DNA from: Luscinia megarhynchos
Lineage: Eukaryota > Chordata > Aves > Passeriformes > Turdidae
Assembly: GCA_034336665.1 (NCBI GenBank)
Contig: CM067564.1
Span: 47,849,451-47,913,450, forward strand
Direction: 5' to 3'
DNA: 64,000 nt
In this document: piece after piece, positions 36,581 through 49,590 of the stretch
Layout: every line of letters begins with the position of its first letter
Position numbering within the stretch: the first letter of the stretch is position 1
Notes under the pieces: generated by a model
What the model was told of the DNA's origin: nothing
Database searches by the model: none
Seen by the model: only the letters and a program-made list of their open reading frames with translations
Translations under genes and position numbers: made by a program

Positions 36581-37160
36581 TGTCATGGTTTAACTCTGCT
36601 GCTAACCCAGCTCTATGCAGCTCATCTTCCCCCAATGGAATGGGGGGAAAATTAGAAGAGAAATATTGAGAAAACTCTCAAGTTGAGGTAAAGACAGTTC
36701 AGTGGGTAAAGCAAAAGCTGCACGCACAAGCAAGACAGAACTAAGAATTCATTCACTGCTTCCTGTGGTCAGGTGTTCAGCCATCCCCAAGAGAACAGGG
36801 CTCCATCACTTGGAACAGTGACTTGGGAAGACAAGCACCATCATTCTGGGTGTCCCCCCTTTCTTCCTTCTTCCCCCAGGTTTATGAACTGATCACTACT
36901 CTGCATGGTCTGGGATATCCATTGGGTCAGCTGGGGTCAGCTGTCCTGGCTGTGACCCCTCTCAACTCCTTGTGCACCCCCAGGTTCCTCCTTGGTGGGA
37001 TGGGGCTGAGGAGCAGAAAAGGCCTTGACCTTGTGTAAGCCCTGCTCAGCAATAATGAAATCCCTGTGTCATCAGTGCTGTTTCTAACACAAATCCAAAC
37101 CACAGCCCCATGCACAATACTCTGAAGAAAATTAACTCTGTCCCAGCCAAAACCAGTACA
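36581..37160 (-). mobile_element. Nearly full ERV LTR (ERVL-type)
   Basis: 580 bases, almost the same length as the copy at 1256-1842. Plus-strand edges are TGTCATGGTTTAACTC and AAAACCAGTACA, giving TG...CA termini in minus orientation (TGTACTGGTTTTGGCTGGGA at the 5' end). Shared landmarks are GTAAAGACAGTTCAG, GGTAAAGCAAAAGCTG, ACTTGGGAAGACAAGCACCATCA, the run of C/T before 36880, GGGATATCC, GGTCAGCTGTCCTGGCTGTG, AGAAAAGGCCTTGACCTTGTG and GAAAATTAACTCTGTCCCAG. The TATA position is degraded (TTCATAAA on the minus strand, 36881-36888). In minus orientation it is the upstream LTR of the block, so the internal region lies to its left. Confidence 0.85.
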
Positions 37161-39370
37161 AGTCTCGACTTCTGTTTGACTCCAGACAGGACAGTTTTTG
37201 TTGGGTGTCCAATGTTTCAGATGGAAGAACTGAGACAGGAGTGAGAAATAGTTGGTTTTCCTCTGTATCACTGCTGGTATCAGCATAGGGTGAGCATCAC
37301 TTGGGCTCTTTTCTAGGGTTAGGAAGAGAGGAGGTGCCAAGATACAAATCATACTACCCTACCTCACCACCTGTTGGCATTGAGCATGTTGTCAGATGGC
37401 CAAATAGTGATTCTATTTGATGATGTTAATATTTATCTCTTACATTTATCCATTTGTGATTTGGATGTGATTAAGTTTCAGTTATTAAAGCATACGTAGT
37501 TTTGACAAATCCAGGCAGTTACAACTCCTCTGTGAAGTAAGGTGCAATAAATTTTTCATTGTAATCAAGGAGAGGAGATGTGAATATGACTGCATTTGGC
37601 AAGCACTAGCCCTGCTGCTATAGACTCATATACATCATATCACACTTACACACACATTATAAATGATGGATTTGAAAAAGGCATTTCTGCTCTTCTGGCA
37701 AAGGAGCAGTCTCAGTTTTGGGCATTTCAAGTTGCATTAAGAGAATAGTGGCTTCTGAAATTAGATTTCCATGTAATGTGACAGAAGAAGACTTTTTTAC
37801 TGGGAGTATAGGTCTTACTACCCCTTAAATAAAAAAATAAAAAAATAAACAAAAATTTAAAAAAAGAGGTGTTGAGGGTAAATGTCCTGCACAAATATTT
37901 CTCTGTTCTGCTGATTTGATGAGCTGTTATTTGAGTGATCTACTGAAATAATCTTGGTTTTAAATTTTTTCTGGACATACAGTTGATTGTTTGATTGCAC
38001 TGATTCTGTACATTGGATGGAAGAACAACAGAATCAATTTTATTCCAAATGTGGCTGTTCCTAGCAGCTTTTTTTTTTTTTTAATTATAAGGTTGTGTAA
38101 TACTGGAGATGAAGACAGAGTACTTAAATGCATTGTTTTACCTTTGCCTTTGGCATATGGCTTTGAATTCTTCTAAATTACTGGTCTCCTTGGCAGTGTT
38201 ATTGTAGGATATCAATTTACATTTAGCATTGTGTGACTAGAGAAGTCATCACAGTATCACAGTTGTTCACTGAATTTATTTCAGGATGGGCATGTCCACA
38301 GGGCAAAGCTACCATCTCCAGAAGCACAGGCTGCCTTCTCTGTAGGAGGCCTCTACAAAGGGACAAAGGATTAAGACACCAGAGAAAACTGATTTCTACA
38401 TCTGCCAAAAGAAGTCTGAGACAGCAGAAAAGTGTTGCTGCCTCCCATCAGAGCGGTTTTTAAACCTTGTCTGAGCACTTGGTCTGGTCCTGAGACCTTG
38501 CTGAAGTTAGGGCAGGAGAAGATAAGAATAGGAGCAGGAGTATGATATTACCTGTACCTTGTGCCCTGTTTGGAGGATCTGGCATACAAGACATACCTGA
38601 GTCTACTAAGAACGACTCCAAAAAGAATTCAAAAATTTGCTTCAGAAATTAATTGAACTCTTTATTCATCTAAACAAAGATTAGACCAGGAGGACTTGCT
38701 GAGCATTTTTCAGAGGTGTGCAAGGAATAACAGAGGATTCTTTGATCTATCAGATATGTCTCCCAGAAAATTTCCCCAAGATACACTATGTGCACTCTCA
38801 CATGTGAATTTAGATTTTGGATATCATGGGCATATTAAAATCAGAGCAGACATAGCCTGCAGTGAACACCTGTAGCTCCTTACTCTGCTCACATTAGATG
38901 TTATTTCTAATTCTGGTTAATTATTTAATCTGTCTATTTGAATCAAGGCAAATGGGTTTAGGAAGCTGTGCTACCTGCTGTAATTTTTCAGAGATGTAAA
39001 AGGAAGCAGTAGTTTCCACCTGCCCAACTGAACAAACCAATGTGATTTTCGTAATCTTTTCACATTTACTGAGAAGTAACTAATTATATCACTCATTACA
39101 AATTAATATTACATCATCATGTTTATCCCTCTGTATTTGAGAGCAATGCATCTTTACAGAAAGAAGGGAATAATGTAATTAAGGATAGGCAAGTACCCTG
39201 ATGTGGATTTGCCTTTGGTTGAATGCTTTTTGCATGAGGTTTAATGAAACTTATTTACTCTAAAAATGGCTTATAAAATTAACTCAGGCCAAATTCATCC
39301 CTCAGCTGTTGTATGGTTGTATAGCTCAGTGACCCAGCACGTGGGTTGTACTTTCCAGTGAGCTTTAGGT
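37161..39370. other. Gene-free stretch with A-rich run and AT-rich candidate element
   Basis: An A-rich (AAATA)-type run lies at 37826-37866 and a T run at 38070-38083. The stretch at 39035-39300 is AT-rich and has several TAATTA/ATTA motifs. No gene seen. Confidence 0.5.
37826..37866. repeat. A-rich AAATA low-complexity run
   Basis: About 40 bases of A interrupted by single T and C, in the pattern AAATAAAAAAATAAAAAAATAAAC. Confidence 0.9.
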
Positions 39371-39780
39371 CACAGCATGACAGAATCAATTAGGTTGTAG
39401 GAGACCTCTGGGACCTTCAAGTCTGATCACCACCTTGTCAGCCAGACCATGGCACTGAGTGGCTTTCCTTGAACACCTCCAGGGATGGTGACTCCACCAC
39501 CTCCCTGGGTAGCCAAGGTCTGGAATTTCTGTGAACATATTCTTACTCATATCCAGCCTAAATCTTCTGTGGCACAGCTTGTGGCACAAGTCTCTCATCC
39601 TGTTGCTGATTTCCTGGGAGCAGAGCCTGACCCACCTGGCTGCACCCTCCTTGTAGAGAGCAGTAAGGTCACCCCTGAGCCTCCTTTCCTCCAGGATAAA
39701 CAAACCCAGCTCCCTCAGCTGCTCCTCACGGAAACTGTGCTCCAGACTCTTGTCCAGCTCTGTTGCCCTTTTCCAGACTC
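39371..39780 (-). mobile_element. CR1 LINE 3' end with ORF2 carboxyl region
   Basis: A 5'-truncated CR1. The plus strand reads, from its left edge, a degraded ATAGAATCA-type tail (GACAGAATCAATTAGGTTG), GAGACCTCTGGGACC, then CACCTCCAGGGATGGTGACTCCACCACCTCCCTGGG, then the ORF2 end. The minus-strand frame 39703-39386 translates to EERRLRGDL, then a region like CSQEISNRMRD, then RRFRLDMSKNMFTE, all standard blocks of the CR1 RT carboxyl end. A small deletion separates the RLDMSKN block from the end. It continues to about 39780 with TGTTGCCCTTTTCCAGAC. This is the best-preserved ORF2 fragment in the window. Confidence 0.9.
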
Positions 39781-42700
39781 AAATGGGGTCCTGTCCTGCA
39801 GCTCTCCCCATAGGAAGGTCACAGTGGCTGTGCTCTGGGAAATTGGTCTTTGAGGGATTGTCAGCTCCACAGGAGGACTCAATTTCTGAGAATACAAGCC
39901 AGTATAACTCCTTCTTCCTTATGGGTTTGCTTTCTTTGCTCCAAAGTGCAGGCTGTGGGGCAGGGAAGGATGGGTCAGCAGCTGAACAAGGATAATCCCC
40001 TTGAACGCCAGCCTTGGGCCAGGGCATGCCTCACAGCTGGTTTGGGTTTTCAGCCACTGTGCACATTCAGAGCATGGGCTGTTCCTGGGAAGGGTGGGGA
40101 ATGGACTGTGTTTCTGTGCTCCAAGGAGAATCTCCAAGGGGTGACATGCAAATGCCTGCAAAGGAAGAAATAATGTTCACTCATAAATACAGCAGTGAGA
40201 ATCAGCCTCATCTAAATGCTGCACAGTGTCCTCTGTGCTGCCAGTGGTTCAGGAGGTGCCTATTTCATATGTATTTTTTTATTGTTATTGTTTTCTCTCA
40301 TTATGTGCTGTGTAATTTCTGCTGCCACAGCACCCAGAGAACACAGCTTCTCATCCAGAGTAAATGCATTAAAGCAGATGTGATTTATGCCCCAAGTGCA
40401 ATGAGGCAGGGCTGCACACTCACACCAGCTGCTGTCACCTGGGTGAGCAGCAATCCTGCCATCTCTGCAGCCTGAGCATGCCCCAAAGGTCGCTGCTCAG
40501 ATGGGGTCACAGCTTAAGATGGACCAGAAAGCATCTAAAAAGTCACGTATATTATCTTACTGTCCAGTGTATGTGTCCTCTTCCTTATGTGGAGTTTTCT
40601 TGGAGTTAAAGACTGTTTTTCTGATTGTGAACATCAATTATCTCCCCAGCTTCAGTAAGCAGCTTTGATTTAGACCTATGAGTCTGTTCTTATAACTAAT
40701 CAAAGCTTTTAATAACATTAGCTATAGTGACACCCTTGTAACTCTGCTAAAAATTGCCTAACACCTGTCAAGAAATTTGTTTTATTAACTTGAGCAGTGA
40801 CAGGATTTATCCAGTTGGTAGCCAGTCATTCTCCAAAGAATAATTTTATTTTGGATGCCTACCCATTTAAAAAATGTTTAATGTTTGCATATTTTTCTCT
40901 GTCATTTCTGAGTGACTACATGTTCTGCTCTACAGAAAAATCTATTTGGAAGGTCCTTATTGTACAGTGGGTGCAATAAAAATGAGAGGGCCAGACATAA
41001 TGAGAGCTGGCAATGGGATGTGGAGGGTTATGAAGGGAGACAGCACAAGAAGAGCTGTACATTCACTCTTGAGAGGGCATTTCTTAACAAATGCTATAAT
41101 TTGTGTTATGCTGAAGTCTGGATTAGAAACATCTAATTGCAATCAGTGATGGCATCAAGTGGACCAAGAGCATATGAACAACATAGAACAACTGGGCGAA
41201 AAATCAAATTCAATTGATGTTTTGACCATGCAGCCTTTATGATTCTTGAGGGGAAGATGGCTCTGTCCATGCCAGTCTAGTCTGTGCACCCAAGAGGATA
41301 GATGTATATTTTGGGGCCTTTCTGGAAGTCTGCTCCCTCCTAATTCAGAGAAGCAGACTTCTCCCACACCCAGCAATCACATCACATTCATTCCAGGGAT
41401 TAATTGTCTTAATTCAGTAACAGTCACATCTGGAGTTTGCTCTGTGAGCCACCTCCTGGGAGAAACAGCCTCACTGTGTATCTTCACCCTTTTTCCTGTA
41501 CTGGTGGGATTTTAAGCATCCCATGGAGAAACTGTGTGTTTGTAGGAAGCCTGAGGGGCTTGAGTTCTGGTTTTAGGTGAGTTCAAGTATGACCAATGCC
41601 CACTGGGGCTGTGTTCCCATGGCAGAACCTGTGTTGAGTTTTGTGGGACAGCCTTGGTGGAGCTGTGTCTCTGCTTGTGGAGGGGAACATGGTAAAGCTG
41701 GCCTTATGTTCACACTGATTCACTCAGTTCTCACTTGATTTTTCATAGAAATTTGAAATTTAAAACCTTTAAGAGAATAGTTTTATCCCTTTAAAACTCC
41801 TAATATTAGCAGATAAAACAGATCTTGAAAGGCTTATCCTGTATCTGAATAATTCTCAAAAGAAGTGACATGTAGCCTGGACCAGGGAAACATAGCCCTC
41901 AACCCACACCTTTGAAAACACTGCAGTTTATTTCTTTTCTGTCTGCAATCACCTTCATACATATCACATACCCACAACTCACATTACTGATTTAATGAGT
42001 GTGGCCCAAAGTTTCTCAAACCAGAGTAAACGAAATGATTTTTGAAGTGTTCTCTCCTGCATTAGGTTTGCAGTAAAAAAAGAAATTAATGTCTGTCCTG
42101 CATGTCTGAAGTTTTAGGCCTGGTTTCACAGCTGGGTCAGGTTTGGCACCAGCAGTAATTGGATGTCTTCATGGGCATTGCTCAGGATGCACTGTGGAGC
42201 TCTACTGGAATAAACTGCACTGCAATGTATATTTTAATACCTTTACCTTTCAGTTAGGTATTGAAAACAATATATCAAGTTGAAAGGCAATAAAAACCTT
42301 TGTGTAAATATGCCCTAGAGGTAGGTTGATTGAACTGTATTTTTTTTATTCCTGGAGTCTTGTGAGAAAAGTCTTTGTTGGAGAGATGATGCACTGCTGG
42401 ATTTTATAACAAGGTTCCAAAAGAACTTCTAACAAAGAAAGAAGTGTGGACTCGGGGCGAGGGAGGGTGTTGGTTTTTTATTTTTTTAGTTTCAGTTCAT
42501 CTCAGGTTCTGTATTTTAACTGCACAGTTTCTTGTAAAAGTTTTATACAAAGATTCCTAACCAATTCATGTTAGCTTTTATGAATGTCTTTTTTGTTAAA
42601 GCCCAGCATCTTTCTAACTGTTGCCACCAGCGTGTTCAATGTTTGTGACAATCTCACACCTTTATTCTATAAACCCAGAATTTCAGCACACTCTTCAAAT

Positions 42701-45700
42701 ATTGATTAAGGATTGAGTACCAGCATTGTGGTTTTGCTCCTTTTATACCACAATTACTGAAAAATGGCCCTACAAACAATGTGGATTTTGCTTGTTTTTT
42801 TCGTCTAATATAATAGTGTTTCTAGAAGGTGCCTGGCTCTGGTAATGGGCACACTTAGACTAAGTTTGTGGTCAGTAGGGATAGGAGAGTAGGAGGATTT
42901 AATCAGCATCATCTGCAGTGCTCTGGTTTCTCATCAGCCAGGGACATGTGGGGCCCCCAAGAGAAAAGGGAAGGAAAAAGAAACAGGTCTTGAGCTCTGG
43001 ACATTTTGTACTTACTTACATGTTGGTTATAACAACCTCCAGCATAAAAGAAATTCAGACGCTAAATCTAAAATCTGTAGAGAAGCCAAGTCTCAGAGTT
43101 AAAACCCAAGCAATCATTCAGTCTTCCTGGAATCATAAAAATCTCTCTAAAAATAATGAGATTATATAAAAATTTCAGTTGGGTTCTTGGTTTTGAACCT
43201 TTAGGGTGTACTTGAGCCAGGCATCCAAACTGTTCCCTGTAAGCCTGAAGGCTAGCAGATACCAAAATAAAACAAAATAAAAATGAGAGCTGAGCCACAG
43301 CATTACTCATGTCTTTGAAAACTCAGACTCTACAGAAAAAAGCCCACAAGTACCCAAAGGCTGAGAACAAACTTAAGGCACTTGGCAATATCATTACTGC
43401 AAGTATAGGAGAAGCAGAGTGTGAAGTTGTCTAGAAATTGATGGTGAGCTTAGGGTGTCAGGACTGAAATGTGCAAAAAGAAAACCAAAGACATTATTAA
43501 TGTTAAGAAAATGGGTCCCCTGCAAATTCTTACTTTTTTTTTTGTCCTTAAATATACGGTTTAAGCTGCCATTTGGGAACCCAGGAAAGAAAATTTATTT
43601 TATTTTTGAAGATATATTCTTTTCAACTTGACAGTACCCTTTCAATAATTCAATGAGATCAGTGAGAAATAAAAAAGGAGCTGTAGTGAGTCAACTTTGC
43701 AGCTCGGCAGTGAGTGAGTGGCACTGCAGCCTCAACACAGGTAATAAAAGGGAGAAAGAAAGATCAGGACAGAGAGCCTGAAAATGAATAAGCCAGCTGA
43801 AAATTTCTTTAGTGACAGACTTATGGAGCAAAGAGAACCATATTATCTCTCTTTTTCATTTTGCACAATGAAATTATGCCTTGAAAGTAGCTGGAAAAAA
43901 ATTTCATCATGTAGAGCATTGTACTTGCATCTTGGATTGACTTTTATTTTTCTTTGGCAAATTTTCCTGTGGGAAAAATAGGCACCAAACTTCATTTGAC
44001 CCATGTTCTACTTGGGTTTCTTTTCTGTTCTAAATGTGTCCTTTCTACTTCTTCATAAAATAAGGGAAGGGCAAACAGCACGTGACCTCAGTTGTTGGTA
44101 TGAAATATGACAGGATAAGCATTGGTAACAAAACAAGAAATTCCCCCCTCTTTCCCTTCCAGGCACCAGAAAAAGCTCACATCTTTATGCAAACCTTACA
44201 TTTTAGGATTATGTCTAATTGGGATGTACCAGACTCAGAGGTTTTTAACTGCAGATTCTCAGAATTCACTGAATTGATCAAAGGGGAGGTTTTTGCCAGC
44301 AAATCTGTGTCTCCTGGGCCCATCTCTAATCACACACAGAAAGAGGGTGGAAAAAATAAGAAGCCTTTTCTCTCCTCTTGCCAAGCATGGATCAGTGTGG
44401 GAACTTGATCCCATCAGCTGACAAAGGTAGGAACTTTGCTCTTTGGTTCAGGGAAAACCCTTTGGTTTTGTGTTGTGTTGCACTCTGGGGAAGGTTTATA
44501 GGGCTGTCACACACTGCCTGATCCCCTGAGTCCTGACAACATGGAAGTATTTTTGGTTGATGCTGGAGCTTCCCACCCTAAATACTTAAAAGCTCTCCTG
44601 CTGATGTTTTGCATCAGAGCATCATTATGGTCATAAGGAAATGAGAAAACTGCTTTTCTGTGACAGGCAGCGTTCCTGTGGCTCACTCTGCAGTGGACAG
44701 GCTCTCCACTGAGCATGTTAGCACAGCTTGCACACAAACAGAACCTGGAAGGACTTGAAATGGGCTCAGCCAAGGCAATGACTCACTATGGGGTGATGGT
44801 GCTGCTGAAACCCTCCTGCCAGTCAGGGATACCATCAGCACTTCAGTTTGGGGAAGACCCTCTCATGCTTTGCACCCACTGATGACTCCAGGATTTGGAA
44901 ATGCAGGCAGGAGGCACACAGGGCTAAAGTCATCTTGAGTAGTGAACTGATGGAAGAGAAATTTGGAGCCACATCTCCGAATGAGTTCAGATCTTCCCTT
45001 CATCTTTCACTGAGGTCACTGATTTGTTAGAAAGCATGGCTGGGATACAGCTTGCTGATATTATCAGTCATTTAAAATGAAGTTGTTTTTTTCTGGGAAT
45101 AATTGCAGGTGCTTTCTTTAAAGCAGGATGGAGAAGCAGTGTCCCTAGTGGGACTGACAGTGTGCTCACAGGGGTGAAGAGCTGTAGTGTGTCCCACACT
45201 TTTTCCCCTGGCAAAATGTCAGGTATTACATTGGCAGGGATGAGAACAATCCAAGGGATTTCAAAGGATAGAAAGCCTCATCTTGAAGGAAGAAGCCAAT
45301 ATTTAAGTAATGAGAGTTAGCACAAAGCTTTCCCAGGGCTGGTGTTCTCTGTTACAGCCCTATGGCAGTGCTCTTACACCTTCCTGTAACAGACATAAAC
45401 CAGTGTCACAGCACTTGCTGGATTAGATCCACCTTTTTGATGGATATTTTATATATTGAGCACTAGCAAATCTGTTGAGAAGGCAGAAAGGGAAAAGAGG
45501 GAGATCATCAGCTGGTATAAAGCAGAACAAGTCCATTAGCATCAATGGCACGCAGCTGGCACCAGCTGAGGCACTTCTTTGGCTTTTCCCTGCAGAGTTG
45601 CAGTGTGCTGCTTGTCTGAGAGCTGGCAGGACGTGGAAACCCCTGCCAAGTTGTGTGTATGAGCAAATGTCTCATCTGTGTGCAAGGGGCCATGGCTTGG

Positions 45701-45799
45701 GTGGGCACACAGTGGTCCCAGTGCACCCAGGAAGCCTCTGAATTGTTGATCCTGAGAGATCAAGAGACTGAATCGGGAATATCTCCATGTTTTCTCTTT

Positions 45800-46615
45800 T
45801 TAAAAATGCTTTTCATACAGGCATTTGTTACAAGTTGGGAGGCATTTTGCTAGAACTGCCCTTTGGTCTTGACCCAGTGTGATGGGTCTTCTCTTCCTCC
45901 ACACAGACAGGTGGTTGAAGGGGTCTGTAACTTCCACATAGGCAGAAAAAAGAGAAAGCACTGACCCCACTTTATCTCTCTTGCTCAGCTTAACTTTTGA
46001 GACTGTGTGTGTGTAAGCACCACAGTGCTCCCCTTGCAGAGTCAGTGCACCTTGAGGTGATCTCCATTCAGACAAGAGGACAAACCCTTCACAGTGTTGT
46101 TCATTGCATGTAGCACTGGAGATAAACATGAAAAAAGAAGGGATGGAAACGGGCAGAGTATGAGCTTCTTTATGTTTGTGCAGTTGACTGATGAGAAGCC
46201 CAGGCTGAGATTTTTCTGGCTGACAAGCGAGAGCATCTCCAGGGGCTGTTTCCAAACCTGGCTGTGGTGTCGGGACCTCGAGCTGGGCTGGCAGCACCAG
46301 CATGTTTGATGTGGTGCCACTGAGAAGCAGACAGCAGGAAAGTTGAAATGCAGGGCTGTTTGTTAATGCTGGAGCATGGAGGGTCCGTGCAGGCAGCATG
46401 GGGTGCTCCAGCCCAACCTGGGGGGAGTGGAAGGTTGTCCATGATAAAGTAATAACCTTGGAGCCAGAGAAGATCTTGGGATCTAAAGCAATCTGCCTCA
46501 TCCCTGTAGCTTTTCCCTGGTGCTCTTCACATTCTTGCCTGTGCTGCCTCAGGGTTGATGCAGCAGGAGCAGTGCCAGCCCAGGAGAAGGGGCTCCTTGA
46601 CCCAGCTCTGGCCAC
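45800..46615 (-). other. Longest open frame, probably non-coding
   Basis: 272 codons without a stop on the minus strand. The first in-frame codon is GTG, which is not a normal animal start. The first ATG is at 46501 and leaves 233 residues. I see no signal peptide, membrane segment, zinc-binding pattern or known domain, and the composition is serine, leucine, proline and glutamine-rich as in random moderately GC-rich DNA. No splice-site logic or Kozak context was established. It is longer than I would expect by chance, so it is recorded, but chance openness in GC-richer DNA remains the first explanation. Confidence 0.15.
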
Positions 46616-48159
46616 AGCGGGTGCTGAGCCTTTGCCTGTGGCAGACTGGGATGGCTGATGGGCACATCTTGTTTATTTGTGTCCATGGCCTGAACCAAGG
46701 ATGATCCATGCAGCTTCTCCTTTCCCATTGCCCCAGTTGCTGCTGCTGGCATCTACCCTCTTTTCATATTTTATGTCACTTGGGATCAACTGTATAAAAG
46801 GACAAGATAGTCTGAAAGCAAAATTGTTGGTGATTCAGACCTGATTTTTCCCCCTGCACAAATTTTTTTTTTCTAATTCAAAACTAGCTCAGATATCTCT
46901 GCAGGTGCTGTGCTGATGATACACAAGAGGGACCAAAAACACTTTTGCTTAGCTGGGCTGACTATTCAAAGAGAATGGTGGTAAAAATCAACATGTTCCA
47001 ATTTATTTATTTTCTTTTATTTTTCTCATTCTGAAGAGGTTATTCAGAATGCAAAGAATGAGCAGGTCAGTGGAATAAGAAGATGCTTTTACAGATGCTT
47101 TCTGCAGAGCTGTGCTTGAAGTGTTTTGTTTGGATTTTTAAATGTCAAGGCAGTTCTACAGTTTAATTGAGATTTAAATATGAAATAGGTTCCCAAACAG
47201 GCACAGACTGTGCAATGTCATGTCCAATATTAAACCTGGCACTGGCTACCTATGCCCTTCCATTTAAACAGCTCAAAATTGAGTGTGTGTAAAATTTGGA
47301 AGGGCTGCACTAAAGGGATGCCTGCATTCCCTCATCTTCTCTCTTTGTTAAGTACTTAATTATTTTTGTTGCCTTCTTACCTATTCATAAGTGGGAACTG
47401 CTCTGTGTCTGATGCGAGTAATTTCTCATTGTATTGTGCTTCCAAATTGACATTTATAAATTAAACAGCGGTGTAACATCCCAGAGGGCACCACTGTGGC
47501 ACAATTAGGAATGTAATTGCATGGAGTCACCTGGGATGGGGAAGGCATTGCAGATATTAGAGGTGGGAGGCAGCACCAGTGTGCAGAAAACTCACCCAGA
47601 CTTTCCCATTAAAACTGTACTCACCACTTCACCCTGGGGAGGGAGGGTGGAAAAGGCATTTCAGAGCCAAGTGCAGGGCCTGCTTTCACTGGACTCAGAT
47701 GGATTTTCTCTTCAACTTCACCCTGAGCAACATATTGATTCCTAATGTGGAAATTGTAATGCCTTGTGCTAGGTATGGGAAAAAACACTGGAAAGAGCAA
47801 TTAATTTCTCTTCTCCTACATGCTGAGGCTTGTTAGAGGTTTGTGGGTCCCTGAAGACCCTTGGTACCACCTCATCTCCTCCCAGCTGGGATGCTCTCCC
47901 AGATAATGTTGCACAGAACTGAGCTTTCAGAAGAACTTGGGAGAGGAAACCATATGCTCCCTAAGCTCTCTAGAGTTGTGTTTACTTCTGCTTTGATCAC
48001 ATGGGTTGGCTTGTAGCCTCCTTTCAGATGTGATTATCATCCTAATTGGCCCTAATGAGAGCTACACATGCAGAGGAAAGGGGATAACGAGTGTTCCACC
48101 CCCAACCTTGCTCTAACTCCAAATTACAAGTAATAGGAAAAAAGATGTGTCTCTTTTTA

Positions 48160-48192
48160 TGTGTGTATATATATAAAAAAAATTATATATGT
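48160..48192. repeat. TG/TA/A simple repeat
   Basis: TGTGTGTATATATATA followed by an A run and TTATATATG: a short, mixed dinucleotide microsatellite. Confidence 0.85.
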
Positions 48193-49570
48193 AGCCTCTG
48201 CAATGCTGGTGCTTTCATCATAACTTTCAGCCCCTGAATGTGTTTAACATGGGATTTTTTTAAGTTTCTTTAGGCAAATAAGGCTGAAAAAAAAAATTGT
48301 GGGGGATATTTGGTGTGTTTTTTCTTTTCCTGAATTGGAGCTAAGACTAAACAGGCGATTCTGGAAGCATCAAGCATCCTGCTGGTGCCTGCTCCAGTGT
48401 CACCCTTGTGCTGCCAGCACTCACCAGTCCTGCCTTGGGAAGGGCAAAGCCCCTGTGTGAAACTGCCCATGTGTTTGCAGCTCCCTGGCAGAGCTGTTGG
48501 TGAGGGACCTATCTCAGCTCCTGCTTGGGAGTTTCAGCATGTGACTGGGTTGATTTTATGAAATTTTTTTCTTGTTGGGTAAACGACTTGTGGTGACGTG
48601 CCAGGGACTGCTGACACTGGCTGTGTTTGGACAAGTGAGCTCCTGGAGAAGGGGCCCTCAGCAGCTTTATGATTAACATTTTAATGGCATGCTATCAGGG
48701 AGCATTTTTGCCAGGAACAAATACCCGGAAAAACCCATGTCTCAACTGCTTCTGTGGTTGGAATTGGCACTGCATGGTTGCTAGGTGTGCTGGAGGCTGT
48801 CCAGAGTCAGGTGAGGAAGAAACCTCTTCCCTGGAGCTTGTTGAGGTCCTCTTCTATCACTGGGAAGGGAAAAAACTGCATGATTGTACCTCCTCTGCTT
48901 CTGCTTAACTGGATAAATGGCACTGTGGACCATTTATTAGTCCAGACTGCTGTGATTTGTTGGATGATGCTTGGAGGGATGCCTCTAGTTTATTGGAGCT
49001 GCATCCTGTCTTGGAGTTGGGATTAACCAGGGCAATGCACAGCCTGGGCTGTGCTGGAGCTGTCAGGATAGACCCTGAGCTGCCCTACTATGCTGGGGGG
49101 AAATTAGGTGCCACCCTTCATATTTAATGGGAGCAGAGGTGCTCTCTAGGCATGAGTGACACACAGAAAAGCTGCAGAGATCATCCCTGCCCCACCTTTC
49201 ACCCTGTGTGTGTGCCAAGATGGGTAAGTGTGAAAATGGACATAGTAGAGCTCAGCCTGGGGGAGAGGAGTGGACCTCCCTAAACAACATTCCTGGTAAA
49301 AGCAGGAGCAGCAAATGGGTATCTTTCTATGGGGTTCCTTCCCATCCTTAGTGCAGCAAAATTCAGTCTGGTTTATATTGCCAAGAAGCTTTGAAAAGCT
49401 TTGAATGGACTCTGTCCTTTGCTGATGTGACTCAGCATAGCATAAATCAGTATAGCTTCATCAGCACAGTAACTCAGATAAGTACCAGGGAAGGACCTGG
49501 CCCATGGATAACATGGAAATAATATAGAAAGCCAGGGATGAATAATTTCAGAATATAGATGTAGTCATGG

Positions 49571-49590
49571 TAGTAGTAATAATAATAATA
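49571..49590. repeat. AAT trinucleotide microsatellite
   Basis: TAGTAGTAATAATAATAATA: two TAG units followed by AAT units. Confidence 0.85.

Noticed and set aside
41146..41400. Possible DNA transposon or MER-like fragment
   Set aside because: Could not match the text to any family I know.
43180..43200. GGTTTTGAACC, resembling a tRNA B box
   Set aside because: No A box at the right distance and no foldable cloverleaf.
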